From: Gerris lacustris
Lineage: Eukaryota > Arthropoda > Insecta > Hemiptera > Gerridae
Direction of reading: 5' to 3'
DNA length: 64,000 bases
Assembly (NCBI GenBank): GCA_951217055.1
Contig: OX578285.1
Span: 51,214,024 to 51,278,023, forward strand
The translations under genes and the position numbers were made by a program. Positions within the stretch are counted from its first letter, which is position 1; each line of letters begins with the position of its first letter. Positions 30,400-42,159 of the stretch are shown here, one piece after another. The notes under the pieces are model-generated. The model was given only the letters and a program-made list of their open reading frames with translations, was not told the origin of the DNA and did no database searches.

Positions 30400-32635
30400 A
30401 TTCGATCAATTAAAGAGTATTTGTGATACAAGAGTGTTGTTTTTTTCTATAATAAAATGTAGGCGTTGTATACTTGTTTTTAAAGTTGAAAGGGGATTTT
30501 CTTCAAAGTTTTGTTTCATCGATTTTCCGTGTTGGTGACTTAAACAGGCATAATAGTAAACATGTATTTAGGACTATTTGATTTGATACATCATTATTGG
30601 TGGAAACTGAACTCTCAAATCAATCCTGAAAATGATGAATTAATGTTCTTTTTCAGCATTTTATAAGGCAGACTGAATCTCTAGGATCAATATTATACCT
30701 GGAGAAATGAGGCCTTGGGAACTAACTGGGCACAGTATTTCGAACTTGGTCTTTATCGAGGCCATTTAGGTATTTAATCTTCATTATGACATATTATCAT
30801 TAAGACAGAATAAGAAAATGTGACAGATCTCAACCCTTATTACAATCTAATGGACAATGACCCAAGAGTAATTGAATGTAAAGTTCATTTTACGCTCGGA
30901 TAACGAAACTCTCGAAAAGACATGATTAAAGACCTGGTTAACTCGGCGTCTCTTACGCGTCGTCGAATTCAGGGCTACATGAAATCAGTTACCTGGACTT
31001 GTGGTACGACTTATAGCAAGATGTACGAATTCAATCGGTCCTATGATGAATAGGCTTTATTGTTAGATAATGAACTGTGACTGTGACTAACAGTCATTAT
31101 TCGTAATCGAACGGACAAAGCTCCTTTAGACCTCCCGCCGTTCTGACGATAATTTTAATTCCAGAAAAATTGCCAACAAAAACATTCATTTTTTTTCCCC
31201 CCAGGCGTATCAACAGTTACACGCCGTAAAAAAGGATGTGATAGTCAGATCAACACCTTAATCGTGTAATAGTCGCATAACTTGTCCTATAAGCTGAGGT
31301 TACTTAATTATCGGCTGGACTATAAACTATAAACAGTATCCTTTCATTTAAATTAAAAAAATACACTTTGATTTCGCGCCAACAAATGTGTCATCCGACT
31401 TTAAAGGAGTTTCTTACTTGGTAAATTAGATAATACACGGCAGTTTAACGCATGAAAAATTCAATCTTCACACCTATTTGTATAGCTTGGCTTCTAGGAG
31501 TAATTCCTTCCTTGTTTACGATGTGTTTTTTAGACCAACACTGCAATATCAATTTTTACAGTTTGCAGCTACATTGTTAATGCTTAGGAAACAATTTGTT
31601 TGTACTCTTTATCTTTTCCGAAGTTATTTCTTTCGTCTGTTTTTAAGCATATAGATCTGCTATCTCTATCTACAGCAATTATAACCTGACTAAATATGTG
31701 GATTTTTATCGGAAACTTAAAATGAATGTCTCAATTTATACTTCTCGTTTAAAAGTTGTTTAATATTAGAATCAGTAGATGTAAATGTTTAGATTCGTTT
31801 AACTTCTGAAAAAATGGTTATTACTTAAAAACATTTCGATGAAATTACTTTCCAAAAATAGTGCTTGCAAAACGTTTTTATGCTGTATAAAAAATCAAAT
31901 TCAATCAATCGTGACTTATACCTACTTGGGGTTGCAATTTATTCCCTAGACTAAAGGTATTTTACTACGAGTAAAACTAAATTTAAAAGTAGGTAATTAA
32001 GTAAGGGATCAACTACATTAACAAGGCAAAACTGTTGCAAATAAGTCAAATACTTTTTTATTAAAATTTTTAATTTATTAAAGATTCGTACAATTTTAAG
32101 TGCAAGTGTTTTTAAATGAGAATGCCTCGTGAACAAATAAAAAACCGGGGAAGGAAAAGTTAGTAAGGTTAATACTTCTTTTAACAAGTCTAAATATAGA
32201 TTTATAAAATTTCTAAACAAAAACAATTTCAAGAATAACTTCTAATCGAACATTTGTTTGGTATAACACTAATTGAATTTATCAGAGGAAGAAAACGTAG
32301 AAAGAAATCGAATATAGTTATTTGCGTACACAAACCGTGGGAAATGATCGGTTGTATGTCAAGAACGAAGTTGAACGGAACGTTTCAACAATGCTTTATA
32401 AATCATTGTGTCGTGAGAATCAACCTCTCCCTCGTTCTAAATATTTACTATAAAATAAAAAGAAAAAAAAACATAAAAGACGATAATGACCGAAAGATCG
32501 ATTCTGTTTCTTAACAGGAAACTGATCTACTGATAACGTAGGTATATGTGGATCTATTAGATTAAAAAAAAAAATAAGTTTAGGCCAAACTGATTTAAAG
32601 GAAATCCCTTTGAAATCCAAATTTAATTTGTATAG
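30400..32635. other. AT-rich sequence, no feature seen
   Basis: Frames at 31951-32232 (minus) and 32254-32620 are short and biased to Lys/Leu/Phe. They have no recognisable domain and are not supported. Confidence 0.35.
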
Positions 32636-32639
32636 AGGT

Positions 32640-32872
32640 GGGTACTTCTGTAGACTGTTACTCCTCTATGTTTTTTAGAATATAAATGACTTTGACTAAA
32701 TAACTATTAAGACAAAGGGATGTTTAGTCCAATGTACTTTGGGACAAAGGAATATCACACTTCAGTTTTTGTAAGGAGAGTAACAGTCTAAAGAAGATCA
32801 TTCCGTACACCTTCTTTAAGTGTTACTCCCTCTGATTTTTTTATAAGGGGAGTAACAATCTAAAGAACTGCC
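32640..32872. mobile_element. Family F MITE, 233 bp (copy 1)
   Basis: It begins GGGTACTTCTGTAGACTG and ends GTAACAATCTAAAGAACTGCC. The inner block GGGATGTTTAGTCCAATGTA is shared with copies at 48065-48297 and 50763-51036. TIR consensus is GGGYACTTCTTTAGATTGTT. Confidence 0.85.
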
Positions 32873-33174
32873 ATAGGAGTTCAACAGCAATCTGTCGATT
32901 TTATCTTTAACATTTTTTAGATGTGGATCATGTTGACGGCAAGTATTTATTAACACTCGAAATCAAAGATTTTAAAAATAATTTGCGCTAATTTGATTTA
33001 TTTATTGAAGTATCTAAAAATACATATGAAAGCGTGCATTGTGTAAGTATGATTTAACAGAGTAACAGTAGTAGTTTAATTATCTAAAACAATGGTAATT
33101 TGTATGGGTTACACGTAGCCAATAGGCTGTCAAGTCAATACCGACAATAGAGTTAATAAAAATTGGTCTAATAA

Positions 33175-33370
33175 TGAACTATTAAATATTAGTAATGCTG
33201 TATTTTAACTTGGGTCTTCAGGGGTTATAAAAACACTTTTTTATACATAAAAAAGGTGATATTTCATCCCTTAATTGGGATATCTTCAAACCTTGTTTTG
33301 AAGTCAATGATACATTTTAAAATATTCTTCACCAGTAATTAGTTAATAACTGGCGGAAGAGCCTAAGTGT
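33175..33370 (-). repeat. Repeat relic with hammerhead-like core
   Basis: The minus strand reads AAGGTTTGAAGAT-ATCCC-AATTAA-GGGAT-GAAATATCACCTT at about 33250-33295. The outer AAGGT/ACCTT and inner ATCCC/GGGAT both pair. The element around it is not delimited. Confidence 0.5.
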
Positions 33371-33960
33371 TCATAATATAGTTAGATGAAAATTAGAAAC
33401 CTTTATTGTTATGTTAGTACCTTTATTATTATTATTTTCTTACCTGTGCGTTATAATAGGGTCGGTTAAAATGAGGATATAGTGTATATTGGTTCTGCTT
33501 TGCAATACCTTTTGCCCGACTCGTGACTCGTCAATATGTTTTGTAAACGATACTAATCACGTAAGGATGTTGCCAGGTGAACTATGGATTTTTGTCGTGG
33601 AATTGGAAAAGAAACGTTTAAGTTGTCAGTCTAACTGTCTGTTTACGATTGATGAAAAGAAACAGCTAAACGTTTCCTCATATAATGCATTTTCCTTACG
33701 TCATGTAGCCAGAGGGGCTACCTCAAAATTAGCTCCGGTTTTTCCATTAGTACACCAGGATTTATGCTCTAAAACTAAATATAAATAGACTTAATATACG
33801 TTAAGTTATTAACAAGCCAAAAACTAAATACAGATCCAATGTCAAAGCCATTATTGCAACTATTGAATAAAACAATAACAGAATGAGCAACAAAATTGAC
33901 ACCATCTAGCGGATGAAGGTCGAAACTAAACCTTTTTTACATTTTTCGCTTTTGATGACA
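33371..33960. other. No identified feature
   Basis: The 99-codon frame at 33489-33788 begins at a TTG and shows no recognisable domain. I do not support it as a gene. Confidence 0.25.
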
Positions 33961-34493
33961 CTAAAGCCCTGTTTACACGGTGATAGTTGAAGCGATAGTT
34001 GCGGTCACGATAGCAACTATCACCATGTAGACTACGTAATAGATTTTGTCGCGATAGAACTATCAACCATCACACTATCTCGTCTGACGAGATAGTTGAT
34101 TGTTCTATCACAGCAGTCAAAGTACTTTTGCAGCAGATTTAAGAACTACCACGCTGGATACTAGACGCTGATTGGCTTATTGTTTGTTTATACTTTTATA
34201 TCACATGATAACAGATCTAAAAGGCAGCAAATATGATAGCTTGCTTCATATTTGATATCAGAGTTTGTTGTTTTCGACAATATACATTTTCCGTTTGCTG
34301 TATATGTATTATAATATATTTAATGCTCTATTTCTGTATCCAAGTCAGAAATGTAGGATATGGATATAACTTTGAGTACAAGACAACAAGTTTTGAAATA
34401 TGTTAACTCTCGCCGTTTAGACTGTACAACTCCGCGGTAGTTCTATGACGTAGACTGACATGATAGTTCTATCGTGGGAGGGCTGGTACCGAA

Positions 34494-34795
34494 GTGTGCA
34501 AAGAACTTTGTAGTGGACTTCGAAATTGGAATCCAACAAGGCGTTCGAAATGTCTTCCCAAGCACTTTGGAAAAATTCATGATTTAGGATTTACTGAGGA
34601 CTACCGATGTACTACCAACGATGGCCAACTATTTAAGTTTATCTTCGTACTACCCTGTATAGACCCTGAAGAAGTTGAAGAATGTTATATTGAAGATTAA
34701 ATAAGCCATCGCAATGATCGATTTTGGTGGGACTATATCACCGAGAACTATATTGATCTGTCCTCGGTTAAATTCCCAATACCAATGTCGGATTC
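34494..34795 (+). pseudogene. Transposase C-terminal fragment, MULE-like, with internal stop
   Basis: The frame reads RNWNPTRRSKCLPKHFGKIH, later FIFVLPCIDPEEVEECYIED, then a TAA. The same frame continues ISHRNDRFWWDYITENYIDL then SSVKFPI. A hydrophobic segment ending LPFLDPEEV.ECFIED, followed by DYI.ENYI...FP, matches my recollection of the region after the DDE domain in insect MULE-type transposases. Catalytic residues are not in this fragment. One in-frame stop breaks it and no upstream domain is visible. Confidence 0.55.
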
Positions 34796-35412
34796 AAGCC
34801 GCCTATCTAGATTTGAAATGTGAAAGTCATTTTTAATTTATTTAGGAGTATGTACGTAAATAAATTACACCTTTCAATAATATGTATTTTGTATTATATT
34901 TATTGAATATAGACTCAATTGTATTATAATGTATATTACATATGCAGAAGAGTTGTCATAAGTACGTTTAAAGTTAAGTTAATCCAAGCTCTTCTAATAA
35001 ATATTAGCACTTACTTATAAGTGAGTGTAATTTATGTAAGAAACATTTCTTTAATTTTTAATATTAACAAAATATATTGATTTTTATCTCGTATTTTTGA
35101 TTATTTTCTTAAATTTCCTATGATTAATGATAACTAATTTTGATTTTGTAAGTTAGTTTTTGTTTTTTTTTTCATTTTGAATATCACAAATTAAAGTGTA
35201 TCTTCTGACTAAATTTGGATTTTGTTCTTACGAGAAAATTCTACAGATTCTCCTATGCACTGAGATTTGCTAATGATCGCCGTATCACTCTGAGCAGTTA
35301 GTTCAAAGTAACTTTATATTGAGTATATGTGAATATTGATAACGATTAGTCCTTTAGATTAGAGGATCCGTGTCTGAGGTGGATGGACGACTACCTGGGT
35401 CGAGAGATAGGA

Positions 35413-35690
35413 TGTACCCGGCGCACTTCGACCGTACCCTTCAAAAAGGGGCTGGCGCACTTCCCCCGTGACCCGATCTATCCAGGCGCACTTCGACCGT
35501 ACCCTTCAAAAAGGGGCTGCGCACTTCCCCCGTGACCCGATCTATCCCGGCGCACTTCGACCGTACCCTTCAAAAAGGGGCTGCGCACTTCCCCCGTGAC
35601 CCGATCTATCCCGGCGCACTTCGACCGTACCCTTCAAAAAGGGGCTGCGCACTTCCCCCGTGACCCGATCTATCCCGGCGCACTTGGTGT
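35413..35690 (+). repeat. GC-rich tandem repeat, 64-65 bp x about 4.3
   Basis: GCGCACTTCG starts at 35421, 35486, 35550 and 35614, with a last partial unit at 35678. Units contain CCGTACCCTTCAAAAAGGGG and CACTTCCCCCGTGACCCGAT. The open frame 35596-35808 is an artefact. Confidence 0.93.
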
Positions 35691-35739
35691 ACAGCCCGTG
35701 GGAGAACTATCACCGTGTATAAACGGGGCTTCATTGTGC

Positions 35740-36420
35740 TTACAACAATATAAAATTCAAATATTGAAACTAATTTTAGTGGTAAGAGTAAAGAACTCTT
35801 ATAATTGAGTGAAAGGAGTTACAAACATAAAGGAAAATGGTTTATTATTAACAAGATACATTTAAATGTCGTAAAATGTGTAACAAGATGGAAGAATCCG
35901 GTTTCATATGAATACCTTAAAAAACGAGTCTGGAATTTTAATATCCCGGAAATACATCTCTAGCCCCTTGTAGAAGCTTCGAAACTTTTTTTTTTTAAAT
36001 ATGCTAATGTATTATTATAATGATTATCGGTGGTTTAAATCATTCGTAGTAAATTTTAATATTGTTAAACAAATAGCACCTACTACTTTATTTATTAAAT
36101 CAATTAACTTTTAAATAAGAATTCATAATCTATATATTCTATTTTATATTAAAGAATAAAATATAAATATAGCTTAATAACTTTTTATTTATAGTCTATT
36201 GTCAGTTATTTGAAGTTATTTTTTTTTTTTTTTAATTATTTATATACTAATTAATTTTTATATTTAAAACTCTTTTCTTTATAAATAAAAAACTATAAAA
36301 ATTTATAATAAAGAAAATGAAAGTAAATAAATAAAACAAACAAATCTAATTTACAATGAAAATTAATATATATGCATTTAGATAAATAAGAATCTAGAGA
36401 ATCAGATGTTTATAGAGAAA
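35740..36420. other. AT-rich sequence, no feature seen
   Basis: No gene recognised; A/T homopolymers only. Confidence 0.35.
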
Positions 36421-36678
36421 TAATGCCCCGAGCCATACAAACTTTATCTCTTCTTAATAATGCCCCGAGCCATACAAACTTTATCTCTTCTTAATAATGC
36501 CCCGAGCCATACAAACTTTATCTCTTCTTAATAATGCCCCGAGCCATACAAACTTTATCTCTTCTTAATAATGCCCGAGCCATACAAACTTTATCTCTTC
36601 TTAATAATGCCCCGAGCCATACAAACTTTATCTCTTCTTAATAATGCCCCGAGCCATACAAACTTTATCTCTTCTTAA
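36421..36678 (+). repeat. Tandem repeat, 37 bp x 7
   Basis: TAATGCCCCGAGCCATACAA starts at 36421, 36458, 36495, 36532 and 36569, and twice more. One unit lacks a C. Copies are near-identical with no spacers. Confidence 0.96.
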
Positions 36679-36687
36679 TTATTCTAA

Positions 36688-37315
36688 TCTCTAGGCATGA
36701 ATTAAGCGTACATGGACTAATGATAAATAACTAAGGAAAAAGAAAGGTAACATTTGTTTTATCAGCCTTTCTCTTTGATAATAATGTTAATGATTTTAAT
36801 CTCTTGGCGTATGAATTATTAATAAGAACTAAGGAAAAAGATAGGGTAAACATTGTATTTATCTATAATAATATTAATGATTTTGATAATAATATAATTG
36901 ATTTTAATTTCTTGGCATGGATTAATGTTAAAGAACTACGAAGAAAGAAAGGAATACATTTGTTTTATCAACCTTTTAGTAATATTAATAATTAAAAATT
37001 CTTATTAGCTTGAATTATTGTTAAAGAACTAAAGAATAAGAATGAGAAACATTTGTTTTATCTGCCTTTCTTTTTGATAATAATATTAACTATTTTAATC
37101 TCTAGGAATGGATTTATCTTAAAGAACTAAGGAGAAAGAAAGGAATGGATTAGGAATGGATTAATGTTAAAGAACTAAGGAGAACGAAACGTAAACATTT
37201 GTCTTAAATGCCTTTCTCATTGATATTAATGATTTTAATCTCTAGGAATGGATTAATGTTAAAGAACTAAGGAGAATAAAAGGTAAACATTTGTTTTATC
37301 TGCTTTTTTAAATTT
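36688..37315 (+). repeat. Degenerate tandem repeat, about 110 bp x 5-6
   Basis: Units contain TCTCTAGGAATGGATTAATG, AAAGAACTAAGGAGAAAGAA and AACATTTGTTTTATCTGCCT with many small changes. The open frame 36804-36995 is inside this array and not a gene. Confidence 0.8.
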
Positions 37316-37439
37316 GTCATTCTTTATTGGTTTTATAAGTCAAAATATACCCCAAAAAAATCCCCCCCCCAAACACTATATAACGGGTGGTCCTAAAATT
37401 TCGAAATAATTCATGGTTATACCTTATGGTGGAGCGATG

Positions 37440-37743
37440 GAAATGTTCTGAAAAAATTAATTTATCTAGTCGTTATTACCGATGAAAAACATTGTGACCC
37501 CCCGGGGGATCGAACCCTGGACCCTTGAGATCGAAGCTAAAAATCATAATTACATAACGGGCATGCTTAATCATCTACAAAACCCTAAAAAGTACTTGGA
37601 AGCAAGTACTTCCCTGTGATTTTATTACTTTGCTTTGTAAGTTTCATCGCACACCTATTACCCCAATTTTGAACCACTTACCACCATTCTATCTTCCCAA
37701 AATTTTGCACATAGATACAACTAAGGTGAAGATTACTGAAACC

Positions 37744-37775
<32 letters not shown>

Positions 37776-37925
37776 GTCAAATTTATTTGCTTTTTAAGTT
37801 TCATCGCACACCTATTACCCCAAATTTGATCTACTTACCGTCATTCAATCTTCCCCAAATTTTGCACATAGATACAACTAAGGTGAATAATACAGTAACC
37901 AAAAAAAGAAAAAAAAAAGTTATTT
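37440..37925 (-). repeat. Repeat with tRNA-like box B and internal duplication
   Basis: The minus strand has CCAGGGTTCGATCCCCC (box-B-like) near 37500-37520, with a decayed tRNA-like upstream part. AAGTTTCATCGCACACCTATT recurs about 160 bp apart (37638 and 37797), each copy followed by an A-rich tract. A SINE relic is plausible. Confidence 0.5.
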
Positions 37926-38609
37926 TTTAACGATAAGGATTATTTTTCAAATTATTAAGTGCAAAAATAATATATAAATATTGAGCAAATGGTACAGATT
38001 AGAAATGAAAGTTATACAATAAATTGTTGAAATGAGTTTAAATAAAAGTATAATTTAAGTTAAAAAATAAATTAAAACACCAGATTGCAGTAATCGAACA
38101 TATTTTTCTTTTAAGTATTTCACATATAGGGGTTCTTTTTTTAAAAATATATTTTATTGATTTATATAGGATTGTACGAAGTAGGGAATTAGCTCTAATT
38201 TTATCTAGAAATCACCCAAGGATACTTCTTGGAAAGGAAAGTATTTCGATATGACCTAGACTCAAGGTTGAATTAAACTGTTACAGTTACTCGGTTCTTT
38301 TATTCTTGCATCGCCGGAACTGATTTTTTTTTTCACAAACCGTTCTTACCCTCAAATCGTTTTAAGTTGCGAAATTATGGCGAATGTTGTCGAGAGTGTT
38401 TTGGTAGAATGGAATTAATAATTTTTTACTTTATCCATACTCCTGGGGTGCATTGCTTCAGTGAATTTTAATCCATCAGTAAAGTTAAACTAATGAGTCA
38501 CCACACACCACTGTACAAAGTCAAGTACTCGAGTTCATGATTAACGTGGTCTGTAACAGTTTAAGTGCAATGAGAAGGTATTTTAGCGAGAAGCTGTTGC
38601 ATAAAACAC

Positions 38610-38805
38610 AGTGAGATAGTTTATGCTAACATCTAGCTAAATTTATTAGCATCATCATCACTGATCATCAGAGCAAGAAACAAAGTATAAAATTAAAATA
38701 ATACAAAAATGCTCGAGGTCGAGGTTGACTCTAAGACATATTGTAAAGCAATGTTTCTTGCTCTGATAATGCTAATAAATTAAGCGCAAATTTAGCATAA
38801 ACTTT
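38610..38805. repeat. Imperfect foldback repeat
   Basis: GTTTATGCTAACATCTAGC and AATTTATTAGCATCATCATC at the left pair with GATAATGCTAATAAATT and AATTTAGCATAAAC at the right. AGAGCAAGAAAC and TGTTTCTTGCTCT pair as well. Confidence 0.6.
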
Positions 38806-39027
38806 CAGGCTAGCCAAACAAGCCTTTTTTTAAATTCTCATACGCTCACACTGTTGTTATTGGCAAAGCTCAAGCGAGTAGCTTTTGACATCCAAATAAT
38901 TCAAAATTAGTTCATTCTACGATGACTTTTCAGAACTTATATTAAATTTAACATTAAGACCAAAATTGATCGATTGTTATTAAAAAAAAGAAACCACCAA
39001 TCATTTATATAATTCTAGCAGTCATAT

Positions 39028-39185
39028 CGTAGAAGCACCTCGAAATGATTTGTTGCTAAGCTAAGGCAACCACATTTATTCCAATAAAAATAAAGGTTTC
39101 TTTTGATTTGTTGGTCTTTTAATAGATATACTAACTTATCTAAATTAATTTACTTAATTTTACTTTTTTTCTAAATATAAAATGA
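39028..39185 (-). repeat. Family W repeat (copy 3)
   Basis: TTGCTAAGCTAAGGCAACC, TTCCAATAAAAATAAAGGTT and CTAACTTATCTAAATTAATT match the reverse complement of copy 1. This is the uninterrupted reference for the split copy at 56020-56740. Confidence 0.8.
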
Positions 39186-39515
39186 AGGCTGTTACCACGG
39201 GCCTAAGGACTCGTACAGTATAATACAAATCAGTTCATTGAGGCTGTTACCACGGGCCTAAGGACTCGTAGAGTATAATACAAATCAGTTCATTAAGGCT
39301 GTTACCACGGGCCTAAGGACTCGTAGAGTATAATACAAATCAGTTCAATTAGGCTGTTACCACGGGCCTAAGGACTCGTAGAGTATAATACAAATCAGTT
39401 CATTAAGGCTGTTACCACGGGCCTAAGGACTCGTAGAGTATAATACAAATCAGTTCATTAAGGCTGTTACCACGGGCCTAAGGACTCGTAGAGTATAATA
39501 CAAATCAGTTCATTG
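39186..39515 (+). repeat. Tandem repeat, 55 bp x 6
   Basis: AGGCTGTTACCACGGGCC starts at 39186, 39241, 39296, 39351, 39406 and 39461, giving an exact period. Each unit carries AAGGACTCGTA(C/G)AGTATA. Copies are almost identical. The array begins at the end of repeat W. Confidence 0.97.
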
Positions 39516-40200
39516 ATAACGGTCAACTAAATTATTTCAAAAAGGTCTATATCTTAAATTAGCTATTGTGATTTTTGGAAAGTAAATCGGGCAGTTTTTC
39601 TAACTACCCTAATAATAACTGGTAAAACCACAATTTAGTTGAACAGTCATATCTGGTTCAAAAGAGATGTTCATAACGGTGTAGACGTAAAAAGAGGATG
39701 TCTCTTCCATCCTTTAATATCATATATCATAGATCTAGAAGTAATCTAAACGGCAAATATAAACTTAAAGCTTCTTTAATCTACATTTCCATTTTAATCT
39801 AAGACGGATAATTTACTTTGTTCGAATATAGGTTATTCATAACCTATATTTCTGTTTCGCAGTCGTTGAAGAATGTCGGGTACACGTGTTATGGTAATAT
39901 TGGCAAACTGGATCACCTAGAAATAATTATGCATAAAAAAAAGGATGAAAGTAAGAAACGCAATATATTTTAATCGGTATTACAACTAAAAGAAATGATT
40001 AATTAAACGGCCGGTAAGAAATGTTTAACAATGTTTTTGACACATTTTGTCAAACATGTTGATATCTTCTTGTCTGGACTCTTTAATTTTTATGAAGAAG
40101 AAGACACTCTTTTGAGTATAAATGGTTAATCTCGAAAATAACGTTTGTGAGGGATGTGTTAAATAAAAACAAGACATTTGAAAAAAAAAAAATAATAACT
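39516..40200. other. AT-rich sequence, no feature seen
   Basis: No gene or repeat recognised. Confidence 0.35.
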
Positions 40201-40207
40201 TTACAAC

Positions 40208-40234
40208 GGGGGGGGGGGGGGGGGGGGGGGGGGG
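40208..40234 (+). repeat. Poly-G tract
   Basis: A G homopolymer of about 27 bases directly in front of a SINE. Confidence 0.9.
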
Positions 40235-40431
40235 TGTAGCCGAGGGGTTAGCTCACTTGACTCTGTAACTAAGGTATAAACTCGGCTATGAGTTCAAATC
40301 CCAGAGGAGTGAGACATGTTTCACACTGATGATCTCATCGATTAGATGAGTGAAGTGGCCGGATAACCCCCGTCCTGTAATGACCTAAGCTGTTGAATGG
40401 GACTAAAACTACAAAAAAATTAAAATAAATA
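40235..40431 (+). mobile_element. tRNA-derived SINE, about 195 bp
   Basis: The head has box A TAGCCGAGGGGTTAGCTC and box B AGTTCAAATCC. The body includes ATAACCCCCGTCCTGTAATG and GACCTAAGCTGTTGAATGGG. The tail is A-rich (AAAAAAATTAAAATAAATAAA). Head, body and A-rich tail are the usual order of a pol III retroposon. A target duplication is obscured by the preceding poly-G. Confidence 0.7.
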
Positions 40432-40434
40432 AAG

Positions 40435-41605
40435 ATCGAAGTGTTAAAATAATCCGTCAAAATGAAGGTTAAAATTATAAATTTGAATCAACATTTTTAG
40501 TAAAAAAAAAAAAAAACAGCAAATGATTTTGTGTTTAAATGTCGCAATGATTTTTACAGCTTACCATTTAAATTAGTATAGAAATGATTTAAAGCACTGC
40601 ATTATTATAGATAATTACTGACACCTGTCAGAATAATAATCGTGCCTATGACAATTCCTGTTCGTACTTGTATTTATTGGCGAGAGTAAGTTGTAACCTT
40701 GATCGCTTAAAATGTAGTAAAACTGTGAAAACAGAATATATTACTTAAAAACATTAAAAATAAATTATTAAAATTTCTGAAATCATTACATTTCTTAAAG
40801 AAGGTACTTCTTTAAAATCAATAAAAGTTGATGGTGTTGTTTTAATATTAAAACTAAAATGATTTCATCACTTGTTTGCTGTTTCTATTTTTAAAAACAG
40901 TGGGATATTATTAGTTATTTGTTTAGAACATACATTGAGTCAGATGTTAATTCGAGAGATGCATGCTATACTCTTGCGGTTGTTGATTATAGGCAATTTG
41001 ATAAAGTTTATAACTTGCTACACGTCACATACTTGAGTCTAACTTGTTATTAACTAAATTTTATTATATCGTTTAACCTTTAAGAACGAAACAAGTAGGT
41101 GCGTTAAATGAACATGACGTCCAATCTATTCTCCCGCGCTCCATGTTTTATTCAAAGGGCCTGTATTTAAAAAAGCATTTGAATAGAACACGGAGACAGG
41201 TACAAATACAAATGATAAAAAAACCGAATGGAAGCCTTTATTTATAGTTGTATTTGCTCTGCTTGGTAAGGTCAACAGTCAACAGTTACGCCAGAGTCGT
41301 GCCTGAGTCGTGGCTTGTCTTTTGTGCACTCCTCTTATTTTGAAGGAACTCTCCGACTCGTGATTGCAGCACTTTGGAAATAAACCCATATTACTTTTGC
41401 CCGTTTACAAGTTCGGAAAATTATTTTTATTCATTTTGTAAAATATGAAACGTGATTTGTCATTAATTTATCTTATAAAAGAAGAATTTTCTAGAACCAG
41501 ATGAAAAAATAACAACGGATAAACTTTTAAAGTATGAAGCATTTGAAATAAAAAGAAAACTATATTTTATAATACAGATAGACAAGATTAGAAAATAGTC
41601 TGGCC
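40435..41605. other. AT-rich sequence, no feature seen
   Basis: No gene recognised. Confidence 0.3.
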
Positions 41606-41606
41606 A

Positions 41607-41692
41607 ATTAGTAGTGTGGCACATAGCTTCCTCGCGTCTTATATCGTATATTAGTAGTGTGGCACATAGCTTCCTCGCGTCTTATATCCTAT
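41607..41692 (+). repeat. Tandem duplication, 43 bp x 2
   Basis: ATTAGTAGTGTGGCACATAG starts at 41607 and 41650; the two copies differ by one base near the end. Confidence 0.95.
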
Positions 41693-41694
41693 AC

Positions 41695-42085
41695 TTAAAT
41701 GATTTTATCGCCCTCCACTTGTAAACATCGCTATCCTGAGCGGCTGGTAAAGTTCCATTTTACAGCCCTGGGGACTGTAAAAATGCATGCTTTATCTTTA
41801 CATGGCCGCTAGTAGTTCTCAGCGTCAGCTGTTCAATTAGGAACAATCTATATTTTTATAACTGCGGTTTGTTTTGGTACTGATGTAACCTTGATGTAAC
41901 CTTAATATGCATTTATTGTTTTGAAGATTACGTCAAAATAGTTTGCCTGTTTAGTAATTAGTTTGCATGTGGTGGGAGATAAAATAGTGTATGCACCACG
42001 AGCAGTAATCGACATGACAGGCCTCGGGCGTTAAACGCACTCGTGCTTTCAAACTTCGCTCTCGGCATGTAATAACGCCCTTACT
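41695..42085 (+). repeat. Family N repeat (copy 1)
   Basis: TTTATCGCCCTCCACTTGTA, CTGAGCGGCTGGTAAAGTT and AACTGCGGTTTGTTTTGGTA match the reverse complement of 58760-59110. The right part has CpG-rich sequence (CTCGGGCGTTAAACGCACTC). No ORF. Confidence 0.75.
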
Positions 42086-42159
42086 GCTTTAGGTACGTAA
42101 ATAGCTATTAAAATCTTTCAAAATTGTTTTGATTGTTTAATTAAAGTATCAATTTAGCA

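Larger units (their letters stand above)
33966..35729 (+). mobile_element. 1.76-kb DNA transposon relic with broken transposase
   Basis: The left GCCCTGTTTACACGGTGATAGTT and the right AACTATCACCGTGTATAAACGGGGC are inverted repeats. Several GATAGTT(C/G)TATC-type motifs lie subterminally. It contains a transposase-like fragment (34494-34795) and, just inside the right end, a GC-rich 64-bp tandem array. The fragment suggests a Mutator-like (MULE) relationship, with moderate confidence. Confidence 0.75.

Noticed and set aside
33489..33788. 99-codon frame with TTG start
   Set aside because: No recognisable domain, no ATG at the start, and no splice context; it may be chance.
36421..36678. Possible CRISPR-like array
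   Set aside because: Units abut with no unique spacers, and the context is eukaryotic.
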